A DNA stretch of 64,000 nucleotides from Bubalus kerabau. Taxonomy: Eukaryota > Chordata > Mammalia > Artiodactyla > Bovidae. Of the stretch, positions 60,801 to 62,371 are shown one piece after another. The stretch lies in assembly GCF_029407905.1 (NCBI RefSeq), contig NC_073628.1, positions 46,459,501 to 46,523,500 on the forward strand, in the 5' to 3' direction. The notes beneath the pieces are model-generated. The model had not been told where the DNA came from and searched no databases. It saw only the letters and a program-made list of their open reading frames with translations. Position 1 is the first letter of the stretch; every line of letters starts with the position of its first letter. A program made the position numbers and the translations under genes.

Positions 60801-60889
60801 CCAAGGCCTGGGAAGAAGTGAAAAGACAGATTTCTATTGCAGCCTTCACAGTGCAGGCTGCAGCAGGGACTCTGAGAGAAGTCGCCTAA
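3766..60889 (+). CDS. FOLH1: FOLH1, glutamate carboxypeptidase II (exons 4-19 of 19; 5' part outside window)
   Basis: Sixteen exons join as 3766-3867, 16003-16128, 17362-17548, 21799-21892, 33700-33798, 34065-34150, 35444-35563, 39634-39716, 40901-40964, 44235-44302, 46636-46727, 49578-49668, 52178-52442, 52712-52793, 57328-57420 and 60700-60889. The sum is 1842 nt: 613 codons and TAA, all open and all bounded by AG/GT. From family knowledge this is a type II membrane M28 zinc peptidase that removes terminal glutamate from N-acetylaspartylglutamate in brain and from folyl-polyglutamates in gut. Human numbering fits exactly: zinc ligands H377, D387, E425, D453, H553; catalytic E424; calcium ligands T269, Y272, E433, E436; substrate residues R210, N257, R463, N519, R534, R536, Y552, K699, Y700. 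Regions are the apical domain (to about 351), protease domain (352-590) and C-terminal dimerisation helices (591-750). The sequence fits FOLH1 better than its paralogue NAALAD2. A recent FOLH1 duplicate cannot be excluded. Confidence 0.95.
4229..4500 (-). mobile_element. Old L1 (L1M-like) remnant after a poly-T tract
   Basis: A run of about 19 T (from 4229) is followed by TTCATATAAATGGAATTGATAG, a phrase of old L1 3' regions in antisense. Boundaries approximate. Confidence 0.4.
4709..4968 (+). mobile_element. Bov-A2 dimeric SINE, sense
   Basis: Two BovA monomers with a CAGCAGCAG tail. Flanked by a 9-bp target duplication TTCAGTTTT at 4700-4708 and 4969-4977. Inverted partner of the copy at 3207-3485. 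Confidence 0.93.
5122..5247 (+). mobile_element. BovA monomer SINE fragment
   Basis: Single BovA unit from AAGGAAATAGCAGCCCACTC to ACAACTGAGCGACTAAAACAC. Confidence 0.8.
5248..5815. other. AT-rich intron 4 sequence, no recognised feature
   Basis: Low-complexity AT-rich intron. I see no gene, RNA or clear repeat. Confidence 0.5.
5816..6299 (-). mobile_element. Old L1 (L1M-like) fragment, antisense, split by BovB
   Basis: Contains the old-L1 3' pattern (TTTTTACTGTTGCATAGTAC, CAGTAGTGGGATTGCTGG). It continues after the BovB insertion at about 7990-8230, so BovB landed inside it. Confidence 0.6.
6300..7981 (+). mobile_element. BovB (RTE-type LINE), sense, 5'-truncated
   Basis: Encodes broken pieces of the BovB reverse transcriptase: NKASGGDGIPVELFQIL at 6500, a palm segment near 6880-7060 and the YADD box near 7193-7206, then the 3' end with the WLDDITD and DREAW-like region. 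Several stops and frameshifts. Possible 8-bp target duplication ATTGTGTT at 6292-6299 and 7982-7989. BovB is known in ruminants as a horizontally acquired LINE. Confidence 0.9.
7990..8600. mobile_element. Old L1 remnants
   Basis: 7990-8230 continues the antisense L1M interrupted by BovB. 8260-8600 looks like another decayed L1 piece (AATGAAAATTCCCCAATTAG). No coding potential. Confidence 0.4.
8635..9319 (-). mobile_element. BovB fragment, antisense
   Basis: The 3' part of BovB on the minus strand, from the tRNA-like end CTCAATCATGTCCGAC to a 5' truncation near 9319. Possible target duplication TAGTTTT at 8628-8634 and 9320-9326. The minus-strand frame at 8851-9297 is the C-terminal BovB ORF remnant. 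Confidence 0.9.
9361..9567 (+). mobile_element. Bov-tA SINE nested in L1
   Basis: Full SINE from GGGCTTCCCTTGTGGCTCAG to the ACGACTCAGCAACTAAAC tail. Confidence 0.9.
10630..10845 (-). mobile_element. Bov-tA SINE, antisense, with TG repeat
   Basis: Starts with a GTGTGTGTGT tract and ends GAGCCACCTGGGAAGCCC, the reverse complement of the Bov-tA head. Nested in L1. Confidence 0.88.
10955..11090 (-). mobile_element. CHR-type SINE, antisense
   Basis: Phrases TTTTTGGCTGTACCTCAC, GTAGGATCTTAG and AACCACTGGACTGC match the tRNA-derived CHR SINEs of cetartiodactyls. Nested in L1. Confidence 0.75.
11873..12042 (+). mobile_element. Bov-tA SINE with perfect 12-bp target duplication
   Basis: tRNA-like head with box B GGTTCGATTCC. 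Flanked by GTCTGTGGATCT at 11861-11872 and 12043-12054. Confidence 0.93.
12069..12383 (-). mobile_element. Bov-tA SINEs in tandem, antisense
   Basis: A complete antisense copy (12069-12266, ending GACCCACAAGGGAAGC) is followed by a second partial head (12267-12383, ending GAGCTATCAGGGAAGT). Confidence 0.85.
12441..12617 (+). mobile_element. MER5A-like hAT DNA transposon
   Basis: 177 bp with terminal inverted repeats CAGTGGTTCT and AGAACCATTG. Internal text AATCTAGAGGGCTTATAAAACACAG resembles MER5A. Non-autonomous, ancient. Confidence 0.8.
12618..13372. other. Intron 4 sequence, no recognised feature
   Basis: Unique-looking intron sequence with no supported gene or repeat. Confidence 0.5.
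13373..13588 (+). mobile_element. Bov-tA SINE
   Basis: GGACTTCCCTAGTGGCTCAG head to the CTTCACTTTCACTTTCAC tail, well preserved. Confidence 0.92.
13589..16002. other. End of intron 4: unique sequence, two poly-A tracts, a GC-richer island
   Basis: Poly-A runs at about 14102-14120 and 15451-15465. A GC-richer block at about 14760-15125 contrasts with AT-rich surroundings and matches no family I recognise. The 83-aa frame at 14768 has no recognisable domain. Confidence 0.45.
16003..16128 (+). CDS. FOLH1: FOLH1 exon 5 (residues 172-213)
   Basis: 126 bp, phase 0 to 0, acceptor AACAG and donor AAG|GTAAAA. It encodes GDLVYVNYARTEDFFKL onward, sequon N195-C-S and the IFRGNK segment with R210, which contacts substrate carboxylate in human GCPII. 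The upstream intron is about 12.1 kb. An open frame running through this exon from 15832 in the same frame is just read-through of intron sequence. Confidence 0.95.
16190..16402 (+). mobile_element. Bov-tA SINE close to exon 5
   Basis: Starts 62 bp after the exon 5 donor. Head GGGCTTTTCTGATGGCTGAG, box B GGTTCAATCCC. Confidence 0.92.
16773..16992 (+). mobile_element. Bov-tA SINE with 10-bp target duplication
   Basis: Flanked by AGCACTTGAT at 16763-16772 and 16993-17002. Confidence 0.92.
17362..17548 (+). CDS. FOLH1: FOLH1 exon 6 (residues 214-276)
   Basis: 187 bp, phase 0 in and 1 out, acceptor TTCCAG and a consensus donor ATG|GTGAGT. It carries ILYSDPADYFAPGV, the glycine-rich GGGVQRGNILNLNGAGDP loop with N257, and calcium ligands T269 and Y272 in DPLTPGYPANE. 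Confidence 0.95.
18115..18385 (+). mobile_element. MIR SINE
   Basis: Core pattern TTGTATTATTATCTCTGC, GACAGATGGGGAA and GATTCAAATTCAGAT, followed by TCTGGCTCCAGAGTCCATG. Ancient mammalian SINE. Confidence 0.8.
18386..19106. other. AT-rich intron 6 sequence
   Basis: No gene or clear repeat recognised. Confidence 0.45.
19107..20200 (+). mobile_element. BovB fragment, sense, 5'-truncated
   Basis: Starts in the palm domain (ATTCCAGAAAAACAT) and runs to the 3' end. The YADD box reads Y-T-D-D (about 19440-19452). Several stops and frameshifts. Confidence 0.9.
20400..21400 (-). mobile_element. Old L1 (L1M-like) pieces around an unrecognised block
   Basis: 20410-20575 and 21060-21360 carry L1M antisense phrases (ATATAAATTGAATCACAG; GGTAAATACTAGGAGTGTAG). 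20580-21050 between them looks like a separate inserted repeat that I cannot name. Confidence 0.45.
21521..21728 (+). mobile_element. Bov-tA SINE just upstream of exon 7
   Basis: 8-bp target duplication TTAGTGTG at 21513-21520 and 21729-21736. Ends 70 bp before the exon 7 acceptor. The tail contains a TTATTATTATT(T)n stretch. Confidence 0.9.
21799..21892 (+). CDS. FOLH1: FOLH1 exon 7 (residues 276-307)
   Basis: 94 bp, phase 1 in and 2 out, acceptor TTTCAG and strong donor GA|GTAAGT. It encodes EYAYRREIAEAVGLPNIPVH and then GYYDAQKLLE of the apical domain. It is followed by the largest FOLH1 intron apart from intron 4, about 11.8 kb and mainly L1. Confidence 0.95.
25289..25732 (-). pseudogene. 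L1 ORF2 endonuclease remnant
   Basis: 147 residues including SRIDHILGHKSSL and SMFSDHNAVRLDV, the S-x-I-D-x-I and S-D-H motifs of the apurinic-type endonuclease C-terminal half. Truncated by stops on both sides. Confidence 0.8.
27063..27293 (-). pseudogene. L1 ORF1 remnant
   Basis: 76-residue minus-strand piece with ENKVELQINRLETRIEKMQE, a heptad-like coiled-coil segment of L1 ORF1p. Downstream parts are in other frames (26590-26781). Confidence 0.75.
29890..30173 (-). mobile_element. CHR-type tRNA-derived SINE, antisense
   Basis: Phrases TTTGGCTGCGCTGGGTCTTC, GTTGTGGCTCCTGGG and TAACCACTGGACCACCAGG. TCCACTG lies immediately left (29883-29889) and TCCACTGTGCT immediately right (30174-30184), matching 22148-22158 left of the L1. 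Confidence 0.85.
30185..30891. other. Intron 7 sequence, no recognised feature
   Basis: T/C-rich on the + strand. No supported gene or repeat. Confidence 0.45.
30892..31100 (+). mobile_element. Bov-tA SINE
   Basis: GGTTTCCCAGGTGGCGCTAG head, box B GGTTCAATCCC. Confidence 0.9.
31475..31685 (-). mobile_element. Bov-tA SINE, antisense
   Basis: From GTCGTGTCCAACTCTTTTG to GAGCTACAAGGGAAGTCC. Confidence 0.9.
31686..32093. other. Intron 7 sequence, no recognised feature
   Basis: AT-rich. The small frames here have no recognisable content. Confidence 0.4.
32094..32163 (+). mobile_element. Bov-tA SINE with internal deletion
   Basis: Head GGGCTTTCCTGGTGG is joined almost directly to the tail GGAGTCAGACACAACTGAGC; most of the body is missing. 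Confidence 0.75.
32164..32639. other. Intron 7 sequence, no recognised feature
   Basis: AT-rich intron with no supported gene or repeat. Confidence 0.4.
32640..32850 (+). mobile_element. MIR SINE, cut by BovB
   Basis: MIR pattern TAAATGCTTTACATATTTTT, then GATCTGGGATCCAAATTCATG. It stops where BovB begins. Confidence 0.75.
32858..33418 (-). mobile_element. BovB fragment, antisense
   Basis: BovB 3' end on the minus strand. Encodes remnants of the C-terminal ORF (33030-33416). Confidence 0.9.
33497..33620 (+). mobile_element. CHR-type SINE, sense
   Basis: GACTTCCCTGGCAGACCAGTGG head, box-B-like GGTTTGATTCC, AATCAAACAAAAACAG tail. Ends about 80 bp upstream of exon 8. Confidence 0.75.
33700..33798 (+). 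CDS. FOLH1: FOLH1 exon 8 (residues 307-340), weak donor
   Basis: 99 bp, phase 2 to 2, acceptor TTCAACAG. It encodes ERMGGLAPPDDSWKGGLQ and VPYNVGPGFVGNFSAQ, including sequon N336-F-S. The exon must end at CACA to stay in frame with exon 9, which leaves the donor ACA|GTTAAG: T at +3, A at +5, and A instead of G at -1. Without splicing, translation would stop at TAG 33830-33832. As a multiple of three the exon can be skipped in frame. Confidence 0.9.
33799..33832 (+). promoter_or_regulatory. FOLH1: Atypical 5' splice site of intron 8 and read-through stop
   Basis: The only in-frame donor is GTTAAG, compared with the consensus GTRAGT. It looks like GTAAGA with one extra T. Intron 8 is short, 33799-34064 (266 bp), which may help pairing by intron definition. 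Confidence 0.6.
33840..33863. repeat. Small hairpin downstream of the exon 8 donor
   Basis: AAACCTTTTTT, one C, then AAAAAAAGGTTT. It lies 41 bp after the weak donor of intron 8. Function, if any, unknown. Confidence 0.6.
34065..34150 (+). CDS. FOLH1: FOLH1 exon 9 (residues 340-369)
   Basis: 86 bp, phase 2 in and 1 out, acceptor TGCATTAG and donor CAG|GTAATT. It encodes KVKMHIHSNNKVERIYNVIG and TLRGAVEP, crossing from the apical domain into the second part of the protease domain (from about residue 352). Confidence 0.95.
34155..34310 (+). mobile_element. Ancient mammal-wide interspersed repeat (MIR/L2-like)
   Basis: TTCAGCAAATATGGATTGGG, GCCAGATATTGCGCTGA and GTGAACAAAGCAAGG resemble a common old mammalian repeat. 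A second similar piece lies at about 34815-34990. Confidence 0.4.
34311..35443. other. Intron 9, mostly unique
   Basis: Apart from an old repeat piece at 34815-34990 (TTTATTGAACCTCACTGAG, GTGCCAGCTCTGTGCTAGG), I see nothing identifiable. Confidence 0.4.
35444..35563 (+). CDS. FOLH1: FOLH1 exon 10 (residues 369-409), zinc ligands H377 and D387
   Basis: 120 bp, phase 1 to 1, acceptor TTCTAG and donor AAG|GTAATG. It encodes DRYVLLGGHRDSWVFGGIDP, with H377 and bridging D387 of the dinuclear zinc site, then the helix SGAAAVHEIVRSFGKLKKE. Confidence 0.96.
35765..35968 (-). mobile_element. Bov-tA SINE, antisense
   Basis: TTGTGTCTGACTCTTTGCAA to the head complement near TGTGCCACC. It lies 200 bp after exon 10. 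Confidence 0.9.
35969..36740. other. Intron 10 sequence, no recognised feature
   Basis: AT-rich intron with no supported gene or repeat. Confidence 0.4.
36741..36840 (+). mobile_element. CHR-type SINE, sense
   Basis: GGACTTCCCTGGTGGTCTAG head and GATTCGATCCCTGG box B. Confidence 0.75.
36858..36900. repeat. Pentamer microsatellite (CAGTT/CGGTT)n at a BovB 3' end
   Basis: About eight imperfect pentamer units (TTCAG, with TTCGG and TTTGG variants) at the LINE 3' terminus. Confidence 0.85.
36858..37628 (-). mobile_element. BovB fragment, antisense, with perfect 11-bp target duplication
   Basis: Flanked by CTGAAGTGTTT at 36847-36857 and 37629-37639. The 3' end is a CAGTT-type pentamer repeat (about 36858-36900). 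The frame at 37076-37510 is a BovB remnant. Confidence 0.95.
37640..37740 (+). mobile_element. MIR remnant
   Basis: AATTCACCCAAGGTTGTGTAG and GATTGAAATTCAGATTTCTG match the MIR 3' half. Confidence 0.6.
37741..38084. other. Intron 10 sequence, no recognised feature
   Basis: AT-rich, nothing supported. Confidence 0.4.
38085..38320 (+). mobile_element. MIR SINE
   Basis: TATTATGCCATTTAATCCTC and CAGATGATGAAACAGG are clear MIR core text. Confidence 0.8.
38321..38645. other. Intron 10 sequence, no recognised feature
   Basis: No supported gene or repeat. Confidence 0.4.
38646..38850 (-). mobile_element. L1 3' end fragment, antisense
   Basis: T/A-rich start, then TTTGGTTTCTGCCATACATC and CCTCCCTCCCACCTCCC, as at the 3' end of the large L1 (22200-22330). 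Confidence 0.8.
39045..39611 (-). mobile_element. BovB fragment abutting exon 11
   Basis: Antisense BovB 3' part from TCAGTTCAGTTGCTC to GCAGTCACCATC. Exon 11 begins at 39634, so the LINE supplies most of the end of intron 10. Confidence 0.93.
39634..39716 (+). CDS. FOLH1: FOLH1 exon 11 (residues 409-436), catalytic E424
   Basis: 83 bp, phase 1 in and 0 out, acceptor ATTTCAG and donor GAG|GTTAGT. It encodes GWRPRRTILFASWDAEEFG with general base E424 and zinc ligand E425, then STEWAE with calcium ligands E433 and E436. It has F429 where human has L. Only about 22 nt of non-repeat intron separate the exon from an antisense BovB copy upstream. Confidence 0.96.
39717..40900. other. Intron 11, AT-rich, no recognised feature
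   Basis: No SINE or LINE that I can name and no supported gene. One of the longest repeat-poor stretches in the window. Confidence 0.5.
40901..40964 (+). CDS. FOLH1: FOLH1 exon 12 (residues 437-458), zinc ligand D453
   Basis: 64 bp, phase 0 in and 1 out, acceptor TTATAG and donor AAG|GTGAAT. It encodes ENSRLLQERGVAYINADSS, which contains zinc ligand D453. The upstream intron is about 1.2 kb. Confidence 0.95.
41353..41399 (+). repeat. Three tandem copies of a 15-16-bp unit
   Basis: Unit AGATTTTTTTTCTTCT at 41353, 41368 and 41384 (first copy one T shorter, last base changed). Confidence 0.85.
41512..41727 (-). mobile_element. Bov-tA SINE, antisense
   Basis: CTTAGTCGCTGAGTCATGTC to GTCACTAGAGAAGCCC. 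Confidence 0.9.
41985..42189 (-). mobile_element. Bov-tA SINE, antisense
   Basis: TTTAGTTGCTAAGTTGTGTC to GAGCTACCAGGGAAGC. Only about 20 bp from the next BovB. Confidence 0.9.
42206..42565 (-). mobile_element. BovB 3' fragment, antisense, with (CAGAT)n end
   Basis: Starts with the pentamer repeat CAGATCAGATCAGATCAG (about 42210-42228). Possible short target duplication ACACTA either side (near 42198 and 42567). Confidence 0.9.
42566..43069. other. Intron 12 sequence, no recognised feature
   Basis: No supported gene or repeat. Confidence 0.4.
43070..43290 (-). mobile_element. MIR SINE, antisense
   Basis: TTAATTATGTGACCTCAGG, TCTGTGTCTCAGTTTTCTC and GGTTCTTGTAAGGGTAGAAG match MIR in reverse. 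Confidence 0.75.
43291..43996. other. Intron 12 sequence with a small MIR-like scrap
   Basis: About 43800-43860 resembles part of a MIR. Otherwise unidentified. Confidence 0.35.
43997..44128 (-). mobile_element. CHR-type SINE, antisense, with 8-bp target duplication
   Basis: TTTTTGGCTGCACCTCAGG to GACTGCCACGGAAGTCC. TCAGATTT at 43989-43996 and 44129-44136. It ends about 105 bp before exon 13. Confidence 0.85.
44235..44302 (+). CDS. FOLH1: FOLH1 exon 13 (residues 458-480), R463
   Basis: 68 bp, phase 1 in and 0 out, acceptor CTTTCAG and donor GAG|GTAAAA. It encodes GNYTLRVDCTPLMYSLVYN and LTKE, with R463 of the arginine patch and sequons N459-Y-T and N476-L-T. Confidence 0.95.
44303..46635. 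other. Intron 13, repeat-poor
   Basis: 2.3 kb with only a possible MIR scrap (about 44520-44630), a poly-A run near 45017 and possible old L1 text near 46380-46580. No gene seen. Confidence 0.45.
46636..46727 (+). CDS. FOLH1: FOLH1 exon 14 (residues 481-511)
   Basis: 92 bp, phase 0 in and 2 out, acceptor ATGTAG and donor AAG|GTAAAC. It encodes LQSPDEGFEGKSLFESWNEK and SPSPEFSDLPR, close to the human segment. The small open frame at 46580-46780 overlaps it in another frame and is not a gene. Confidence 0.95.
46983..47199 (-). mobile_element. Bov-tA SINE, antisense
   Basis: CGCTTAGTCAGTCCTCTATG to GAGCCATCATGGTAGCC. Confidence 0.88.
47200..48011. other. Intron 14 sequence, no recognised feature
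   Basis: No supported gene or repeat. Confidence 0.4.
48012..48475 (+). mobile_element. L1 3' end, sense, 5'-truncated
   Basis: GAGGTGGATGAAACTGGAGC, GGAGGGTTCAGGATGGGG and GTAAAACCAATACAATATTG followed by an A-rich tail with AATAAA. Same family as the complement at 22160-22600. Confidence 0.92.
48695..49425 (+). mobile_element. Old ERVL-type solo LTR (family uncertain)
   Basis: Text such as CTTCCTGGCTGGTGAACATG, TATCTGGCTGTTCTGAG and AATAAATTGGTGATCTAGTAAG resembles an ancient mammalian LTR (MER21-like in my memory) with its AATAAA at about 49046. The short open frames here are chance. Followed by a poly-T run (about 49428-49448). Confidence 0.5.
49578..49668 (+). CDS. FOLH1: FOLH1 exon 15 (residues 511-541), R534/R536
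   Basis: 91 bp, phase 2 in and 0 out, acceptor AAAAG and strong donor TGG|GTAAGT. It encodes ISKLGSGNDFEVFFQRLG then IASGRARYTKDW: substrate residue N519, arginine patch R534 and R536, and W541 of the arene-binding site known in human GCPII. Confidence 0.95.
49836..50042 (+). mobile_element. Bov-tA SINE shortly after exon 15
   Basis: GCTCAGATCGGTAAAGCGTC head, box B GGTTCGATCCC, well preserved. Starts 168 bp after the exon. Confidence 0.92.
50043..52177. other. Intron 15, no recognised feature
   Basis: 2.1 kb, AT- and T-rich with short poly-T runs near 50466 and 52161. No supported gene or repeat. Confidence 0.45.
52178..52442 (+). CDS. FOLH1: FOLH1 exon 16 (residues 542-630), zinc ligand H553
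   Basis: 265 bp, phase 0 in and 1 out, poly-T tract plus TTTGTAG acceptor, donor TTG|GTATGC. It encodes SSYPLYHSIYETYELVEKFY (Y552 and zinc ligand H553), then LTVAQVRGG and the start of the helical dimerisation domain. A sequon N613-I-S appears where human has S-I-S. The exon reads open into the intron, ending at a stop near 52495. Confidence 0.96.
52712..52793 (+). CDS. FOLH1: FOLH1 exon 17 (residues 630-657)
   Basis: 82 bp, phase 1 in and 2 out, acceptor CTTTTAG and donor CAA|GTATGT. It encodes DSLFSAVKNFTEIASDFSE and RLQDLDKN, with the conserved sequon N638-F-T. It lies only 269 bp downstream of exon 16. Confidence 0.95.
52794..54654. other. Start of intron 17, very AT-rich
   Basis: No coding content seen. 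Contains the 51-bp tandem duplication at 53772-53871. Confidence 0.45.
53772..53871 (+). repeat. Tandem duplication, period 51 bp
   Basis: 53772-53820 is repeated at 53823-53871 (49 of 49 bases). Each unit also contains AAATATAAAAATTTCAAA-like inverted pieces and is over 85 percent A+T. Confidence 0.9.
54655..54702 (+). mobile_element. Bov-tA fragment
   Basis: Only the central segment TCGGGAAGATCCCCTGGAG and GTGGCAACCCACTCCAGT remains. Confidence 0.75.
54703..55213. other. Intron 17 sequence, no recognised feature
   Basis: No supported gene or repeat. Confidence 0.4.
55214..55443 (+). mobile_element. Bov-tA SINE
   Basis: ACGTGGCGCTAGTGGTAAAG head, duplicated GAGACAGGAAACGCAAGAGAC segment, box B GGTTCGAACCC. 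Confidence 0.9.
55761..55988 (-). mobile_element. Bov-tA SINE, antisense, with GCT repeat
   Basis: CTGCTGCTGCTGGGTCAC to AGTACCACCTGGGAAGCCC. Confidence 0.9.
56005..56175 (-). mobile_element. MIR SINE, antisense
   Basis: AGATGTGAACTTGGGCAAG, TCATCTATGGAATGGGGC and GATTGCTCAGATGATTAAA match reversed MIR. Confidence 0.7.
56176..56734. other. Intron 17 sequence, no recognised feature
   Basis: AT-rich, nothing supported. Confidence 0.4.
56735..57150 (-). mobile_element. Old L1 3' end, antisense
   Basis: GGGGGTATAGTTGCTTTACA, TTAGTTTCTGCTGATACAG and CCCCTCCCTCTTGGACTTCC follow an L1 3' end read in reverse. It ends about 180 bp before exon 18. Confidence 0.7.
57328..57420 (+). CDS. FOLH1: FOLH1 exon 18 (residues 657-688)
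   Basis: 93 bp, phase 2 to 2, acceptor TTTCTAG and donor TAG|GTAAGG. It encodes PILLRIMNDQLMFLERAF then IDPLGLPDRPFYR of the C-terminal dimerisation domain. Confidence 0.95.
57421..58061. other. Start of intron 18, no recognised feature
   Basis: AT-rich, nothing supported. Confidence 0.4.
58062..58345 (+). mobile_element. Composite Bov-tA (two heads, two bodies)
   Basis: A first copy runs to CCAGTATTCTTG (about 58180). A second head, GGGCTTCTCTTGTGGCTCAG, follows and jumps from AGCTGGAAGA straight to AGATCCCCTGGAGAAGG, missing the box B region. Confidence 0.85.
58401..58406. repeat. Target-site duplication, left copy (GATTCT)
   Basis: Matches 59716-59721 on the other side of the solo LTR. 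Confidence 0.9.
58407..59715 (-). mobile_element. Solo LTR of a class II (ERV-K-like, BTLTR1-like) endogenous retrovirus, antisense
   Basis: 1309 bp with ends TGCCGGGAGC (minus strand, at 59715) and CCCCGGTA (at 58407; the terminal CA is changed to TA). A perfect 6-bp target duplication GATTCT lies at 58401-58406 and 59716-59721, the size expected for class II ERVs. On the minus strand a TATAAAAGC box (about 58829-58837) is followed closely by AATAAA (58811-58816). No internal viral genes remain; the element recombined to a single LTR. It lies opposite to FOLH1 in intron 18. Confidence 0.9.
59793..59985 (-). mobile_element. Bov-tA SINE, antisense
   Basis: TCATTAAGTCGTGTCCAAC to GAGCCACCAGGGAAGCCC. 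Confidence 0.9.
60182..60408 (-). mobile_element. Bov-tA SINE, antisense, upstream of exon 19
   Basis: TCACTAAGTCATGTCTGAC to GAGCCACCAGGGAAACCC. Contains a small internal duplication (GTTGCAGGCAGTC / ATTGCAGGCAGAT). Ends about 290 bp before exon 19. Confidence 0.9.
60700..60889 (+). CDS. FOLH1: FOLH1 exon 19 (residues 688-750) with stop codon
   Basis: 190 bp, phase 2 in, acceptor TCAACAG, ending in TAA at 60887-60889. It encodes HIIYAPSSHNKYMGESFPG with K699 and Y700 of the glutamate-binding pocket, and ends AAGTLREVA. Residue 701 is Met where human has Ala. Confidence 0.96.
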
Positions 60890-61150
60890 GAAATTTCTTT
60901 GTAAAACGCATACTGAGTTGGTGTGATGAATCAGAAAGAATCATGTTGGATATACTGATAAACTGAAAAGTAAAGTTGTGTACATATGTATACATAGGTA
61001 TAGATAGATACATACATCTACCTTGGTGTTTCTTTTCTTCTTATAGATCAATAAGAAAGATGGATATTTTTCTTCTAAAATTATAGAAAGTTATTCTGAA
61101 GTTGAACTAAATGATAAAAGTAAGAAGTGCCTAAAATTTTAATACACTTA
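60890..61150 (+). other. FOLH1: FOLH1 3' UTR (end not determined)
   Basis: Sequence follows the stop codon directly without repeats until about 61376. I see no AATAAA here. Variant hexamers are AGTAAA at 60969-60974 and GATAAA at 61113-61118. The first AATAAA downstream (62121-62126) is inside an old L1 copy. The true cleavage site cannot be set from sequence alone. Confidence 0.5.
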
Positions 61151-61375
61151 GGTGGCATTATCAGAGAATCATGTCTCCTTCAACACTTCCAGATCTATTT
61201 CTGTCACTGCACATGTAGAAAGCATCAGTTTGTTACAGAACACAGGGGAAAATCCACAGGGCTTCTTCAAGCCCGGAACCTCAGTCTGCCTGGCCTCCCA
61301 GGGCTGAGAGGATTGCTGTATTAGCTCAGTAGTTGAGCAACTCTGGTCTAATCACCCTGAAGATAAATGTTTTGT

Positions 61376-61601
61376 TTTATTATTGTTATTTAGTCGCTAA
61401 GTCATGTCTGACTCTTAGCAACCCCACGGATTTTAGCCCACTAAGTTCCTCTGTCCATGAGATTTCCCAGTCAGGAATACTGCAGTGGGTTGCCATTTTC
61501 TTCTCTAGCAGATCTTCCCAACCCAGGGCTCAAACCCATGTCTTCTGTGTCTCTTGCATTGGCAGGTGGAGTCTTCACTGCTGAGACACTAGGGAAGCCC
61601 T
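61376..61601 (-). mobile_element. Bov-tA SINE, antisense, downstream of FOLH1
   Basis: TTTAGTCGCTAAGTCATGTC to GACACTAGGGAAGCCC. Confidence 0.9.
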
Positions 61602-61605
61602 AAAG

Positions 61606-61815
61606 GTAAATATGTGTGCTTGGTCACTCATTCATGTCCAGCTCTTTGGAACAGGAGCCCACCAGGCTCCTCTGTCCATGAGGATTCTCCAGGGAAGAAT
61701 ATTGGAGTGGGTTGACATGCCCTCCTCCAGGGGATCTTCCCAACCCACAGATCGAACCCAGGTCTCCTGCATTGTTGGTAGATTCTTTACTGTCTGAGCC
61801 ACCAGGGAAACCCGA
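61606..61815 (-). mobile_element. Bov-tA SINE, antisense, in tandem with the previous one
   Basis: GTGCTTGGTCACTCATTCATG to GAGCCACCAGGGAAACCC. Flanked by AAGGTAAATAT at both 61602-61612 and 61816-61826, a likely target duplication. Confidence 0.9.
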
Positions 61816-61829
61816 AGGTAAATATAGTT

Positions 61830-62240
61830 CCTATATAAAATAAGGGATAATTGTTTTTTTAAAAAGTTAGCAAATATGTTGTTTATACCAAAGGATATAT
61901 GTAACATATATGTACAGTGCAAAGTAAGCATTTGTAAACCTCCTCCAATAACCAGGTTAAGAAAAGGAACATTACCAACGTCTTTGGATCGCCCATGTAC
62001 TGCTGACATATGCCTTCCCCTTCTTTCAGATATACTCACTTTCTTGAATTTTATGCTTTTACCATACATTGCTTTATCCCATACATGTGTTTGATTTTGT
62101 GTATTTTTAGAATTTTTGAAAATAAAATTGTACCGCATGTATTTCACTATAACTTGGTTTTTTTTACTCACCCTTGACATTTCATCCATCCATGTATTAT
62201 TGTGGCTGTAGGTCATCAGACTTCACTGACACAGAGCACT
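61830..62240 (-). mobile_element. Old L1 (L1M-like), antisense
   Basis: TTTTGAAAATAAAATTGTACC, ATTTCATCCATCCATGTATT and similar phrases follow the old-L1 antisense pattern. It contains the AATAAA at 62121-62126. Confidence 0.55.
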
Positions 62241-62371
62241 GCCTTGCATGGATATATCACGTATCCATTAAATGCATTCAGTCAAGGCAGAGAAACAACA
62301 CAGAAATGTAAACAAGTAACGTTAATATAAAGAATGATTAATTATAATAGCACTGGAGCTACGAAGTATTG

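Noticed and set aside
3766..60889. FOLH1 processed pseudogene or NAALAD2 instead of FOLH1
   Set aside because: Introns are present, all 16 exons are open, and length matches human FOLH1 exactly. Exon text (LFEPPPPGYENVSDIVPPF, FDCRDYAVVLRKYADKIY) fits FOLH1 rather than NAALAD2.
1428..61815. tRNA genes suggested by repeated GGTTCGATCCC box B motifs
   Set aside because: All lie in Bov-tA or CHR SINE heads with degraded cloverleaf structure. No complete functional tRNA was seen.
62121..62126. AATAAA as the FOLH1 poly-A signal
   Set aside because: It sits within L1-derived antisense text 1.2 kb past the stop and cannot be assigned to FOLH1 without transcript data.
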